A stretch of DNA of 64,000 nucleotides from Owenia fusiformis (GCA_903813345.2 CAIIXF020000008.1:441341-505340), one strand, 5' to 3'. Counted from the first letter of the stretch, positions 47,601 to 53,735 are shown. Numbers and translations: made by a program. Notes: generated by a model from the letters alone, not told the origin.

Positions 47601-48795
47601 GTGAGTGAAATATAAAAATAAATTAGTTTTGTTTATGTAATCACAAAGAAGCGATTGAATTTCAAAAAACTAGAACTGTGCATAAGGTGCAATTTTAATT
47701 AATATAAAGGGCATCCGTTTTAAGCCAATATAAAGATGGCGGTATTGTAGTTCACATGTTATAGAGTATATATGAACAGTTTAATTGCTCTGCCATCTTT
47801 CTATGACTATTATCATTATTATAACACAAAGCACTGGGGATGAATGAGGGAGGTTTTGCCTTGTATCAAAATGACCGCTATGAAAAAAGAGCATTTGGTA
47901 AGATTTTTTCTTTTCATGATTTTTGTGCTTTTGTCCTTCAAATTACAACTAAATATTTGGCAAGTAAGTGGTTTGTGAGTTACGGTTTCAGAATAAAATT
48001 ACACCTTAGAAATTAATGCAGTCATTGCTTTGATATTCGCAAATCGATTCCCTTGCTTAGAATACGAGGAAACTTTTTTGCAAGGTAAACATTTCCTCTT
48101 ATCATTGAAAAATGTGCCTTGGTCCTAATCAAGAGAATTGATTTGTAATATCTAAGTTGTAATCATATTTTAAAACCGGAACTTACGAACTACTAGATAT
48201 AGTATTTACCTGCCAAATATTTAGTTGTTATTTGAAAGATAAAAGCACAAAATTGTGAAAAGAAAAAATCTTACCAAATGCTCCTTTTTCATTCGCGGCC
48301 ATTTTGATACAAGGCAAAAACCTCTCTCGTTACCAGTTGATCCCCTGTGCATAGTTTATGGTAAAAAGAATGACATTGCTCTGTTTTATTTATTTTGAAG
48401 ATTACACTTTCCTTTAGAATGTGTCGTGTATAATTTAATGCAAATGGAAGTAGATAAGCTGATATCAGCCAACATAAAAATCAAACCAATGAATTGAAAT
48501 GCAACAGCTCTGTTACAATTAAAAGGAATAAAATATTGACATGTTTGTTTAGGCATATCTGAGCCCTCAATGAAAAGCAGTACCCGACAATAGGGATAGT
48601 AATTTACTGTAAGAAAAACATACTTTTAGTGTATAATTTTAGTTGGTGTTTTCTGTTCCAGCTATGTCAAAAGATGGCGCCACTGGAAGAATGCAGTAAA
48701 TGAGCTTATCCAGCAATGTACGTGTATAACTGATATTGTCTCACCTGTAATCAGTGATGACTCACCTGAGGGAAATATACCTGAAGAATATACAG
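17624..48795 (+). CDS. THADA: THADA orthologue (thyroid adenoma-associated protein homologue), 5' half, 22 exons
   Basis: THADA is a large ARM/HEAT-repeat-type alpha-solenoid protein of roughly 1950 residues in vertebrates. It is related to yeast Trm732, a partner of the tRNA 2'-O-methyltransferase Trm7, and vertebrate and fly studies tie it to energy metabolism and calcium handling. Exons were assigned by similarity order, GT/AG sites and phase. They sum to 2938 nt (about 979 codons, exit phase 1). Conserved blocks include the MGVKNKK start, LLIDFASIQDGITQV, NGVLAMLD, GKYGTLCELVHHIG, GNLGALMSCLKRAKALG, VRIDVLGVICENHKSTGIVS, STKPQDSSTAAYLL and VSPVISDDSPEGNIPEEY. Introns range from about 160 bp to 13.8 kb. 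The C-terminal half is not seen and should lie to the right. Exons 5, 9, 10 and 21 carry local tandem duplications. Confidence 0.93.
19217..19891. mobile_element. Inverted-repeat element, about 675 bp with arms of about 170 bp
   Basis: GGTGCATATGTTAGGCCAAT followed by GCATTAACTCCA at 19289-19321 is mirrored exactly at 19812-19843. Outer parts (TTGGATTTTGGCTATTT) and inner parts (AGACAGGGAAGGT) also mirror. No transposase frame was found, so it is MITE-like. Confidence 0.8.
20075..20914. mobile_element. Palindromic MITE-like element, about 840 bp
   Basis: TCACGCCCGGTGATC at the left is mirrored by GATCACCGGGCGTGA at the right. The arms share GAACGGAGGGG / CCCCTCCGTTC and AAATTCAACAAAT-type blocks. 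A second inner pair flanks the centre (AATTTAACGGAGGGG / CCCCTCCATTCAATTTT). A half copy of the family lies at 5840-5965. Confidence 0.78.
21405..21710 (-). mobile_element. tRNA-derived SINE-like element
   Basis: On the minus strand, 21583-21650 reads as a degenerate tRNA head: an A-box-like region CTCAATCGGTAGAGCG, an anticodon-arm-like CTGCCTCGAGAG, and a B-box-like GAGTTGATTCC. An unrelated body follows. Imperfect direct repeats of about 28 bp flank the unit (CTTGCTATCAAAGGTCATTG at 21416, CTTGCTATCGAAGGTCATTG at 21684). They could be an old target-site duplication. Confidence 0.6.
21800..22428 (+). pseudogene. LINE ORF2 C-terminal fragment with A-rich tail (THADA intron 1)
   Basis: An open frame of about 88 codons ends at a TAA near 22220. 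It begins TDNKCFCGSTEDTKHFILTC, a C-x-C ... H-x4-C knuckle typical of the ORF2 C terminus of non-LTR retrotransposons. A 3' untranslated part and an A-rich end follow near 22400-22428. It is 5'-truncated, as is usual for LINE copies. A poly-C run sits at 22249-22261. Confidence 0.75.
22726..22820 (+). CDS. THADA: THADA exon 2
   Basis: Acceptor CTTGCAG ends at 22725. The exon encodes LLIDFASIQDGITQVQKIKE at its end. The GTATTT donor at 22821 is weak, but it is the only one that keeps phase 0 into exon 3 and the family alignment. Reading through to a later GT breaks phase. Confidence 0.85.
23151..23272 (+). CDS. THADA: THADA exon 3
   Basis: Acceptor CATACAG ends at 23150 and donor GTAAGA starts at 23273. 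It encodes a helix pair ending ALPRNPVKRALAG, matching the conserved NPLKK-type block. Exit phase 2. Confidence 0.88.
23340..24240 (+). repeat. Diverged tandem repeat of about 150-180 bp units
   Basis: Blocks of the pattern CAAATACCAGTTGATGAA ... TTCACATTT ... AAGATGG ... TTTCAAAATGGCCACC recur about five times with decay. A related stretch lies at 37480-37810 in intron 15, including the GGGATTTGCTACTC motif seen here at 23908. Confidence 0.6.
24379..24530 (+). CDS. THADA: THADA exon 4
   Basis: Acceptor TTTGTAG ends at 24378 and donor GTATAT starts at 24531. It encodes a segment ending VDNLAALLENFPLG, aligned with the TDN...MENFNLG block of vertebrate THADA. Exit phase 1. Confidence 0.88.
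24897..24978 (+). CDS. THADA: THADA exon 5
   Basis: Acceptor TTTCAG ends at 24896 and donor GTAAGT starts at 24979. It encodes KENILLCFTILVDSLSSF and neighbours. Exit phase 2. Its 3' end and donor are repeated downstream. Confidence 0.82.
24959..25165 (+). repeat. Tandem repeat of the exon 5 end plus donor (3 copies)
   Basis: Blocks starting CTCATTCAC/CTCATTTGG at 24959, 25035 and 25101 repeat the exon end, the CACAGGGTAAG donor and the next 40 nt of intron. Copy 2 keeps a usable-looking GGGTAAG. Copy 3 has AGGGTATG. Confidence 0.8.
25315..25499 (+). CDS. THADA: THADA exon 6
   Basis: Acceptor GTTGTAG ends at 25314 and donor GTACAA starts at 25500. The 185-nt exon encodes a helical stretch with CLCSMQTIAKLLQRCSSQY. 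Entry phase 2, exit phase 1. Confidence 0.85.
25669..25757 (+). CDS. THADA: THADA exon 7
   Basis: Acceptor TTCTCCAG ends at 25668 and donor GTAAGT starts at 25758. It encodes CKNVCGMLYPLILKLTCPEN. Exit phase 0. Confidence 0.87.
26122..26360 (+). CDS. THADA: THADA exon 8
   Basis: Acceptor ATTTCAG ends at 26121 and donor GTGAGT starts at 26361. It encodes ILHLMFRKCN, PRWLPDYPECLSS and NGVLAMLD, which match the PEWFMSSC and QGTLAMLD blocks of vertebrate THADA. Exit phase 2. Confidence 0.92.
26697..26762 (+). CDS. THADA: THADA exon 9
   Basis: Acceptor ATCTTAG ends at 26696 and donor GTAAGT starts at 26763. It encodes LEDTNSKLTASRTLVMFTTR and AW. The 66-nt exon enters and leaves in phase 2. Its 3' part is tandemly repeated downstream. 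Confidence 0.82.
26721..27262 (+). repeat. Five 115-bp tandem copies of the exon 9 end plus donor
   Basis: Copies start at 26721, 26836, 26951, 27066 and 27181, each with GACAGCCTCAAGGACGTTGG through GAGCCTGGTAAGT and about 70 nt of intron. They are nearly identical, so the expansion is recent. In copies 2-5 the exon piece follows GATTGTGACAG, which creates a possible AG acceptor. Confidence 0.95.
27442..28205 (+). repeat. Eight 99-bp (33-codon) tandem copies covering THADA exon 10 sequence
   Basis: Units start with CCATGTTTGATATTTATA at 27442, 27541, 27640, 27739, 27836, 27935, 28034 and 28133. Each codes in one frame for MFDIYSKCVEAKNDEVFRSK and on, ending LLHSNPLA. Copy 4 carries a stop (AGT TAA) and a 2-nt deletion that shortens it to 97 bp and shifts the frame. 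Copies 1-3 read ATAATAAATG, while copies 5-8 read ATAGTAAATG. Copy 8 runs into the true 3' part of exon 10. Confidence 0.95.
28152..28266 (+). CDS. THADA: THADA exon 10 (minimal model)
   Basis: The 3' part (SELQNQLLQVIWSHIEDPTD, donor GTAAGT at 28267) is clear and matches the VYTHWEHPLD block. The 5' boundary is uncertain. An AG at 28150-28151 in the last repeat copy (TGATATTTATAG) gives the right phase and a length close to the vertebrate protein. If earlier copies were exonic too, the stop in copy 4 would end the protein. Confidence 0.6.
28447..28516 (+). CDS. THADA: THADA exon 11
   Basis: Acceptor TTTCCAG ends at 28446 and donor GTAAGG starts at 28517. It encodes VIRYNARILFNNAIALHLKA and SMEG, matching HQTKIMFKNLLQMH. 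Exit phase 1. Confidence 0.88.
29068..29258 (+). CDS. THADA: THADA exon 12
   Basis: Acceptor CTTTTTAG ends at 29067 and donor GTAAGG starts at 29259. It encodes AKGKYGTLCELVHHIG and LLGVMGEQTLSGH, close to vertebrate THADA (IKGKYTCLGCLVECIG, ILEVMGDQSL). Exit phase 0. Confidence 0.95.
29633..29785 (+). CDS. THADA: THADA exon 13
   Basis: Acceptor CTTATAG ends at 29632 and donor GTAAGA starts at 29786. It encodes VSEVLERLFISHKQELKGQ and WVDPVLKALC. 153 nt, phase 0 on both sides. Confidence 0.93.
30162..30240 (+). CDS. THADA: THADA exon 14
   Basis: Acceptor CTTCCAG ends at 30161 and donor GTAAGA starts at 30241. It encodes HVLPKLLKTSPDSMPFIINR and on, matching YYLPKLLSYSPESL. Exit phase 1. Confidence 0.93.
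30504..30724 (+). CDS. THADA: THADA exon 15
   Basis: Acceptor GTTGCAG ends at 30503 and donor GTAAAA starts at 30725. It encodes GNLGALMSCLKRAKALGLFN, then a lineage-specific Asp-Val-Thr-Thr repeat patch (DDVTTPESDVTTLSNDVTT), then QQLKAALCHKEDE. Exit phase 0. The following intron is 13.8 kb. Confidence 0.93.
31281..31780. mobile_element. 500-bp TIR element carrying a tRNA-Ala-like module
   Basis: The ends are inverted repeats of about 30 bp: TTTAAAGCTGGACTACGCTC at the left and GAGCGATGTGCAGGTTTAAA at the right, with CGAAACGCAAT / ATTGCGTTTTG inside. The element has no open frame of note. It encloses the tRNA-like sequence at 31569-31633. Confidence 0.7.
31569..31633 (+). tRNA. tRNA-Ala(AGC)-like sequence, D arm degenerate (probably pseudo)
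   Basis: The anticodon stem CTCGC/GCGGG closes a 7-nt loop TTAGCAC with anticodon AGC. The T arm has CGGG-TTCGAAT-CCCG and a full B box. The acceptor stem pairs five of seven positions. The D arm is about 6 nt too short. A T run follows at 31634, as in a Pol III terminator. This is a tRNA relic or SINE-type head, not a confident functional gene. Confidence 0.55.
32548..32765 (+). repeat. Dispersed short element with GACC microsatellite core, copy 2
   Basis: Same block order as 3006-3210, with the core replaced by GACCGACC-type repeats at 32655-32712 and the end GATAACAATAGTTCACCCAT. Confidence 0.65.
32891..32976. repeat. Duplicated 30-bp hairpin, period 56 bp
   Basis: AGAATGCCGG-TTTCGAAGAA-ACGGCATTCT occurs at 32891 and 32947. 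Each copy can fold into a perfect stem of about 9 bp plus TTTC/GAAA. The second copy starts the large repeat unit that follows, and the ACGGCATTCT arm recurs at the right end of each unit. Confidence 0.85.
33005..36324 (+). repeat. Recent tandem duplication of a 1.67-kb non-coding element
   Basis: Unit A (about 33005-34671) and unit B (about 34672-36324) have a 1667-bp period and are almost identical. Unit B lacks roughly 20 nt near 35836. Each starts TTATTATTCCACGCAAG and ends GGCGATTTTAAATGTCTAG. Inside each unit a block of about 336 bp is itself repeated (TTTGCAAGTATGAAGTATGG occurs twice). TGACCTTGAAAAGGTCA palindromes are frequent. The short open frames on both strands show no domain. 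Confidence 0.92.
36340..37860. other. Intron 15 sequence upstream of the nested GT31 gene
   Basis: No recognisable coding exon. Part of 37480-37810 belongs to the diverged repeat family at 23.3-24.2 kb (AAAATGGCCACCATG and GGGATTTGCTACTC motifs). Confidence 0.4.
37915..39260 (+). CDS. GT31 beta-1,3-galactosyl/GlcNAc-transferase-like, intronless, with one frameshift
   Basis: The gene sits on the same strand inside THADA intron 15. The N-terminal frame from ATG 37915 gives a short cytosolic tail and one membrane span (ILLLLAMVVFLIVCLNIYY), so a type II Golgi enzyme is expected. It stops at TAG 38266-38268. The catalytic part continues in another frame to TGA at 39260, and that frame is open back to 38247, so one indel between 38247 and 38266 explains the break. 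Family motifs are RDDVRETWGS, a DFIDAYRNLSYKGVMGLKW block, DDD (NIDDDVFLNL), YPDYCSGMFILYS and the WVDDVYITG block, in the usual order. Expected donor is UDP-Gal or UDP-GlcNAc; the acceptor cannot be told. A Lys/Asn-rich stem (38220-38350) links the two parts. The frameshift may be real or a base-calling error in the A-rich stem. Confidence 0.85.
39270..40136. other. 3' flank of the GT31 gene
   Basis: An AATAAA lies near 39815, a candidate polyadenylation signal about 550 nt after the stop. No further gene recognised. Confidence 0.35.
40139..43384. mobile_element. Mariner-type long palindromic (fold-back) element
   Basis: The left end CAGGGTGTTCAGGAAATAAA is mirrored by TTTATTTCCTGAACATCCTG at the right end. 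TA flanks both ends (40137-40138 and 43385-43386). The arms keep pairing far inwards: GTCCGCTGTGACGGAGC at 41592 and 41957 against GCTCCGTCACAGCGGAC at 43249 and a similar site near 42885, then down to about 42190 against 42670. The unpaired centre is roughly 42200-42670. The left arm is interrupted by another element at about 40234-41566. No transposase frame was recognised. Confidence 0.85.
40234..41562. mobile_element. TIR element inserted into the left arm of the palindrome (Harbinger-like?)
   Basis: The ends are inverted repeats of about 105 bp: ACTTATTGTTGGAGTTTCAG at the left, CTGAAACTCCAAAAGTAAGT at the right, with matching inner blocks GGAATAACTGCAGTA / TACTGCAGTTATTCC. The right arm of the host palindrome lacks this sequence, so it is a later insertion. 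TTA lies outside each end and may be a 3-bp target-site duplication, which would suit PIF/Harbinger. The interior holds a hairpin AGCCCCCGATAAATCGGGCT and a GCGCCTGCGCAG motif. Confidence 0.72.
43395..43985 (+). pseudogene. LINE fragment sharing blocks with 14.6-15.4 kb
   Basis: A frame reading FGSYKESYLKDWYRYGELN near 43420-43475 and the GGTATCGATATGGCGAACTC block match the sequence at 14640-14720. Downstream blocks match the other arm of the 14.7-15.4 kb fold-back. It contains a hairpin at 43563-43697. Confidence 0.5.
43563..43697. repeat. Perfectly spaced hairpin of about 135 bp
   Basis: The arms AGCATTAGGCTTTAATATGT and ACATTTTAAAGCCTAATGCT, with GTTCAACTAGTAA and TTACTAGTTGAAC inside, fold on a short loop. 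Confidence 0.8.
44486..44641 (+). CDS. THADA: THADA exon 16
   Basis: Acceptor ATTTTAG ends at 44485 and donor GTAAAA starts at 44642. It encodes VRIDVLGVICENHKSTGIVS, then FFNNNMHSQSPAFRQSL, among the strongest THADA matches. 156 nt, phase 0 on both sides. Confidence 0.96.
45034..45126 (+). CDS. THADA: THADA exon 17
   Basis: Acceptor ACGTAG ends at 45033 and donor GTAAAC starts at 45127. It encodes LLLRLRESCQVV and ends HLTQYK, matching the CRIQESSQVL and LQQYK ends of the vertebrate segment. 93 nt, phase 0. It is short and was found by phase and alignment. Confidence 0.85.
45350..45479 (+). CDS. THADA: THADA exon 18
   Basis: Acceptor TTTTAG ends at 45349 and donor GTATTA starts at 45480. 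It encodes FVSILFNQLHPRASFPRRTT and SLSLLSLF, matching the FEALFPGSSYSTRFSAL block. Exit phase 1. Confidence 0.92.
45923..46071 (+). CDS. THADA: THADA exon 19
   Basis: Acceptor CCTCCAG ends at 45922 and donor GTAGGT starts at 46072. It encodes LVECMSDTFESNKKEALNIL, matching LMECFTSTFEDVKILAFDLL. Exit phase 0. Confidence 0.93.
46100..46435 (+). repeat. Minisatellite of about 20-bp units in THADA intron 19
   Basis: Repeats of the pattern ACTCAATTTCCATGACTTTC with variants (TTTATTTCCC, GTGATTTCCA), roughly fourteen copies. Confidence 0.85.
46467..46623 (+). CDS. THADA: THADA exon 20
   Basis: Acceptor TTTGCAG ends at 46466 and donor GTATGT starts at 46624. It encodes LQSGLQLSQSTKPQDSSTAA then YLLKYFL, matching LELSTSTKPYDCVTASYLLNFL. 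Exit phase 1. Confidence 0.95.
46957..47140 (+). CDS. THADA: THADA exon 21
   Basis: Acceptor TTTTAG ends at 46956 and donor GTAAGG starts at 47141. It encodes a helical stretch with ENRLLCLLEVLQRILGKQI and ends PLLHCVRYILAELDF, matching MYGRVHCITGAL. Exit phase 2. Confidence 0.92.
47066..47275 (+). repeat. Tandem duplication of the exon 21 end plus donor (97-bp period)
   Basis: AAGGCTGCTGGGACAGGCCC through GGACTTCAGGTAAGGGAGAC at 47067-47150 is repeated at 47164-47247, and a third start (TTGAAGGCTGCAG) lies at 47265. The second copy carries an intact GTAAGG donor but no obvious AG acceptor of its own. Confidence 0.9.
47828..48355. mobile_element. Palindromic MITE-like element in THADA intron 21
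   Basis: GCACTGGGGAT at the left is mirrored by ATCCCCTGTGC at the right. The arms of about 250 bp share AGGTTTTGCCTTGTATCAAA, GAGCATTTGGTAAGATTTTT and ACAACTAAATATTTGGCA with their complements. The centre is near 48085. Confidence 0.8.
48662..48795 (+). CDS. THADA: THADA exon 22 (last one seen)
   Basis: Acceptor GTTCCAG ends at 48661 and donor GTAGGA starts at 48796. It encodes YVKRWRHWKNAVNELIQQC and TDIVSPVISDDSPEGNIPEE, matching STVVSPVIQSSSPEGLIP. Exit phase 1, so at least one more exon must follow. Confidence 0.95.
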
Positions 48796-48934
48796 GTAGG
48801 AAATATTTATTAGAAGCTACAATGGTTGTATTAAAAGGTGTAAATGGTCCATATGATCCTCTTGGAAAATAAAACATAAGTGAATTTTTGTCAATACTCC
48901 TAGATATAGGTGATTTGAGATTCCATACTCTCCT

Positions 48935-49900
48935 TTATTGTATTGTATTGTATTGTATTGTATCCTTTATTACCACATTATTTCTATGTGAGTACATTAC
49001 AATTTTCAATATTTTTTTTCCAAACATATTTACATCAACAGGTTGCGTTTTTTATACATAAAATAAATTGCCTTGGCCTTTAAAATCATATTAAAATCAT
49101 CATCCTCTTTAAAAATCTGGAGTACATTATCTTCTCTCATTTTAAAAAGGGCTAGTAGAGCTACCCTTCCAGTATCTAGAGAGCTACAAAATATAGTAAA
49201 ATGTTCTAATGTCTCAATCTCGCCAGAACTACATATAAGGCATTTTTTATTGCCCCATTTATTGTTTCCATTCAATGTTTGGTTTGTTAAGAGCTTAACT
49301 AAAGTTTAAAATACATGCATTTATTAGGATATCTGTTGCACAGTACCCACCAGATTAGTGGTTTAAATGAACATCTTATTCGAATATACAAATGGGTAGA
49401 ATATTTCAAAGTACAGTTACATGTAATCATTAAGTTAAGTTTCTGAGTGTATCTTACCCGTCCTAATACTAATTTGTGCCACTCTGATTTTGAGGGATAA
49501 ATACCAGTGTTTAATATGTTTTTTTGCCATGTCCAACAAATTGAACCTTATCAGAGTATTCCAAATCGTATGAATAGGGGATACAACTCCGATGTTACCA
49601 TTATGCTCTAATTGGAGGCTCGAAATATGAGGATTTGTTTGTAAATATTTTTGATTGGCAATTTCATTAGCATTAAGAAAAACATCAGTTTATCTATTAC
49701 AATTCTGAATTCTAAATTCAACCAACCCAGAGGCTCGGTGGCAAAAATGTTGTCTGAGAATTTTGGTAGGCATTGAATACGCTTACCAATTGTTCTATGT
49801 GCTAATTCAAGTTTTTCTATGTCCCTTCCTGAGTATGTTATTAAAGGGCTTCCATAGAATGTCTAGTAAGATAAACCGTAACATAAACTCATCTGTATTT
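48935..49900 (-). pseudogene. LINE ORF2 3' fragment with (ACAAT)n tail
   Basis: Reading the minus strand, pieces appear in order: FYGSPLITYSGRDIEKLELA with LGWLNLEFRIVIDKL (about 49860-49700), then SEWHKLVLGRVRYTQKLNLM (about 49490-49430), then the knuckle CLICSSGEIETLEHFTIFC (about 49240-49185), ending near 49030. Frames shift between pieces. The 3' end meets a TATTG microsatellite at 48938-48962, like the short simple repeat tails of CR1/L2-type elements. Confidence 0.75.
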
Positions 49901-50865
49901 CCTTGTATGCAGCTTCATCGCAGAGTATGAATGATTCATTTCTCACGAATGTGAGTTCAGATTTCGATTACTGAGGTACCCAAAAGGGGCATTCTCCCTC
50001 TGTTGTGGTTTGATTTTTATTATCATAAGTGCTCAGGAGTGAATAAAATCGCTGGAAGGAAATATATAAAATAATCTGATTGATTTAAATTCCGCATGCG
50101 CACAATCCCGCATGTGCACGTGTGCCGTCTGTGCCAGATATTTTTTCTAGTCTTTTTTTCGTCCCATGGGAATTTGTGTTTTACAAACGAAAAAATTCCG
50201 AAAAGCAGATGGTGGAAGGGTGAAGATTTAACAGCTAAACTCACATGAATACTTTAGAGATTTTTGGCCTATATTAGCAAAACTTTTGCTTTATTTGAGA
50301 ATACTATCCTTGAAGTAAGAGTCCAAGGATTCTGTAGGTGAATATTTTTCGGAAGGAACACACTATTTATTTTGAAAAAACAATTCTTATTTTTATATGT
50401 TTAGACTATACATTTCGCCCTATCAGAATAGTAATGTCCCAACTCACATTTTTGTGAAACTGAAAAATAAATTTTTGAAAGTTTAGACATCTGTAACTTC
50501 AATAGTATCTATCGGGCATGTGTGAAATTTATACATTGTTTTTGTCATAAAAGAAATACTAATTTTAAGATTTTCTAAAGCAGTTTTTGAGCATAGTATT
50601 AAAAATGGAGATATGACAATTCAATTCCCAATTTTTCGTAACATTGAAGGATTAAAGATGAGCTTCCATTTCGCCATGTAAATTTTTCTATTCATTTTTT
50701 TTACAAAAATAAATTCAAATCTCAGTTTAAAATTGTAATATAATAATTCCTAGTCAAATGATGTAATTCAAACAATTTGATTGGAAAGATGGTACATAGG
50801 ACAAAGTCAAATTTTATTTTTGAATTTTTTTGAAGTTAGTACAATTTGACACTGAAAAGCAGGCT
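49901..50865. other. AT-rich intron sequence
   Basis: No next THADA exon, other gene or repeat of note was recognised. Confidence 0.35.
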
Positions 50866-50867
50866 AA

Positions 50868-51104
50868 TGAGAGGAGATAAATGTAAGTTATTATTGTGAT
50901 AAGGCATTGTTCTATTGAGAGGAGATAAATGTAAGTTATTATTGTGATAAGGCATTGTTCTATTGAGAGGAGATAAATGTAAGTTATTATTGTGATAAGG
51001 CATTGTTCTATTGAGAGGAGATAAATGTAAGTCATTATTGTGATAGGGCATTGTTCTATTAAGAGGAGATAAATGTAAGTTATTATTGTGATAAGGCATT
51101 GTTA
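50868..51104 (+). repeat. Minisatellite, five 48-bp copies
   Basis: The unit begins GAGAGGAGATAAATGTAAGT and ends GGCATTGTTCTATT. Copies are nearly identical. Open frames on the minus strand are a by-product of the 48-bp period. Confidence 0.93.
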
Positions 51105-51412
51105 ACCTGTCTTAATGTTGAATGTTCACATTGTGTAATGATACTTGACAAAATAGTAAACCCTCTGAAACCTTTTATTTCACCTTTGGCTGGGTGCTAT
51201 ATTGAAATTAGTTTGCAAGTTTGGTGAATTATGTGGGTGAGATCACTTGTAAAGTCCTGTTTATATATCTCCCTGCTAACCATTTGTTAGATTCATTTGA
51301 GAGCTTCAGGTATTAGTTCTTCAATGTCAGGTAAACTTAAAGGTGATCATTTTAGATTTTGAATGACATATTGTTCAGTTATACCTAATTAGACAGTTAA
51401 AGATTTGTAGTT

Positions 51413-51549
51413 CCCATGATATACCAGAGTAACTCAATGTCCGTGCATTTATCATATATCATAGTTACTCAATGTTCATTTTTGATGCACCATAGTTAAT
51501 TAATGTTCATTAATGATATACCAGAGTTACTCATTGTTCATTTGTAGTT
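51413..51549 (+). repeat. Left part of a 31-bp minisatellite
   Basis: Units of the pattern GATATACCAGAGTTACTCAA-TGTTCATT. The same array continues at 53253-53735 after an inserted element. Confidence 0.8.
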
Positions 51550-51557
51550 CCCATTAT

Positions 51558-53222
51558 TATGTCACCACCAAAAGTGGTGACATATTGTTGTGGTCTCCGT
51601 TTTTTTTGCGACGGCGGTTGGCGTCCGGCGGTTGGAGGTTGGCGTCCGGCGTCTGTAACAATTTCTTACAACTTCCTATAACTTAACAAATACTGTTTAG
51701 ACTGACTTCAATTTTTTTCTAAATCATCTACATGTTCTCAGAAGTTCAAATCTGACTTTACATTTGACATTTGACCTTCAATGACCTTCTAAAGGTCAAA
51801 AAGGTCTTTTTTCAACTTGCTTCACATTGACTAAATTTTTTTTCAAAATCATTTACATGTTCTCAGAAATTCAAATCTGACTTTAGATTTGACTTTAGAT
51901 TTGACCTTCAAATCTGACTTTAGATTTGACATTTGACCTTCAATGACCTTCTCAAGGTCAAAAAAGGTCAAAAAGGTCTGTTTTCAACTTGCTTCAAATT
52001 GACTAAATTTTTTTTCAAAATCATCTACATGTTCTCAGAAATTCAAATCTGACTTTAGATTTGACTTAAGATTTGACATTTGACCTTCAATGACCTTCTC
52101 AAGGTCAAAAAAGGTCAAAAAGGTCTTTTTTCAACTTGCTTCAAATTGACTAAATTTTTTTTTCAAAATCATTTACATGTTCTCAGAAATTCAAATCTGA
52201 CTTTAGATTTGACATTTGACCTTCAATGACCTTCTCAATGTCAAAAAAGGTCAAAAAGGTATTTTTTCATCTTGCTTCAAATTGACTAAATTTTTTTTTC
52301 AAAATCATCTACATGTTCTCAGAAATTCAAATATGACTTTAGATTTGACTTTAGATTTGACATTTGACCTTCAATGACCTTCTCAAGGTCAAAAAAGGTC
52401 AAAAGGTCTTTTTCTACTTGCTTCAAATTGACTAATTTTTTTTTTCAAAATCATCTACATGTTCTCAGAAATTCAAATCTGACTTTAGATTTGACATTTG
52501 ACCTTTAATGACCTTCTCAACGTCAAAAAAGGTCAAAAAGGTCTGTTTTCAACTTGCTTCAAATTGACCAAATTTTTTTTTTCAAAATCATCTACATCTC
52601 TTCAGAGGTTCAAATTTGACTTTTTACAAGTTCTCAGAAGTTCAAATCTGACTTTAGATTTGACCTTTGACCTTCTCAAGGTCAAAAAGGTCTTTTTTCA
52701 ACTTGCTTCAAATTGACTAATTTTTTTTTTCAAAATCATCTACATGTTCTCAGAAGTTCAAATCTGACTTTAGATTTGACATTTGACCTTCAATGACCTT
52801 TTCAAGGTCAAAAAGGTCTTTTTTCAACTTGCTTCAAATTTACTTAATTTTTTTTTCAAAATCATCTACATGTTCTCAGAAGTTCAAGTCTGACTTTACA
52901 TTTGACATTTGACCTTCAATGACCTTTTCAAGGTCAAAAAGGTCTTTTTTCAACTTGCTTCAAATTTACTTAATTTTTTTTTCAAAATCATCTACATGTT
53001 CTCAGAAGTTCAAGTCTGACTTTACATTTGACATTTGACCTTCAATGACCTTCTCAATGTCAAAAAAAGTCAAAGAGGTATTTTTTCAACTTGCTTCAAA
53101 TTGACGAATTTTTTTTTCAAAATCATCTACATGTTCTAAGAAGTTCAAATCAAACCTTCTTAAGGTCAAAAGGTATTTTCCAACTTGCTTTAAATTGACC
53201 AAATTGTTTTAGGTGGTGACAT
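51558..53222. mobile_element. TIR element filled with AGGTCA-rich repeats
   Basis: The ends are ATGTCACCACC and GGTGGTGACAT. The left end also folds on itself (TATGTCACCAC-caaaa-GTGGTGACATA). Next comes a GC-rich block GGCGTCCGGCG. The interior holds about eleven units of 100-150 bp, each with AACTTGCTTCAAATTGAC, CATGTTCTCAGAAATTCAAA, TTTGACATTTGACCTTCAAT and CTCAAGGTCAAAAAAGGTCA. It has no transposase. It splits a 31-bp minisatellite. Confidence 0.8.
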
Positions 53223-53252
53223 TTTGTCATGTTAATGCCTTGTATATCAATT

Positions 53253-53735
53253 TGTTGATATGTCATAGTTACTCAATGTTCACTTGTGATATATCAGAGT
53301 TACTCAATGTTCATTTAAGATATATCATAGTTACTCAATGTTCACTTATGATATATCAGAGTTACTCAATGTTCATTTATGATATATCATAGTTACTCAA
53401 TGTTCATTTATGATATATCATAGTTACTCAATATTCATTAATGATACACCAGAGTTACTCAATTTTCATTTATGATGTATCATACTTTCTCAGTGTTCAC
53501 TTATGATATATCAGAGTTAAACAATGTTCATTTATGATATATCAGAGTTACTCAATGTTCACTTATGGTATATCAGAGTTACTCAATGTTCACTTATGAT
53601 ATATCAGAGTTACTCAATGTTCACTTATGATATATCAGAGTTACTCAATGTTCACTTATGATGTATCAGAGTTACTCAATGTTCACCTATGATTTATCAG
53701 AGTTACTCAATGTTCATTTATGAGTTAAAACCACT
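53253..53735 (+). repeat. Right part of a 31-bp minisatellite
   Basis: About fifteen units of TATCAGAGTTACTCAATGTT followed by CACTTATGATA, with small variations. Confidence 0.92.

Noticed and set aside
50814-51099. Minus-strand frames in the 48-bp minisatellite
   Set aside because: Both frames arise from the period being a multiple of three; no other coding evidence.
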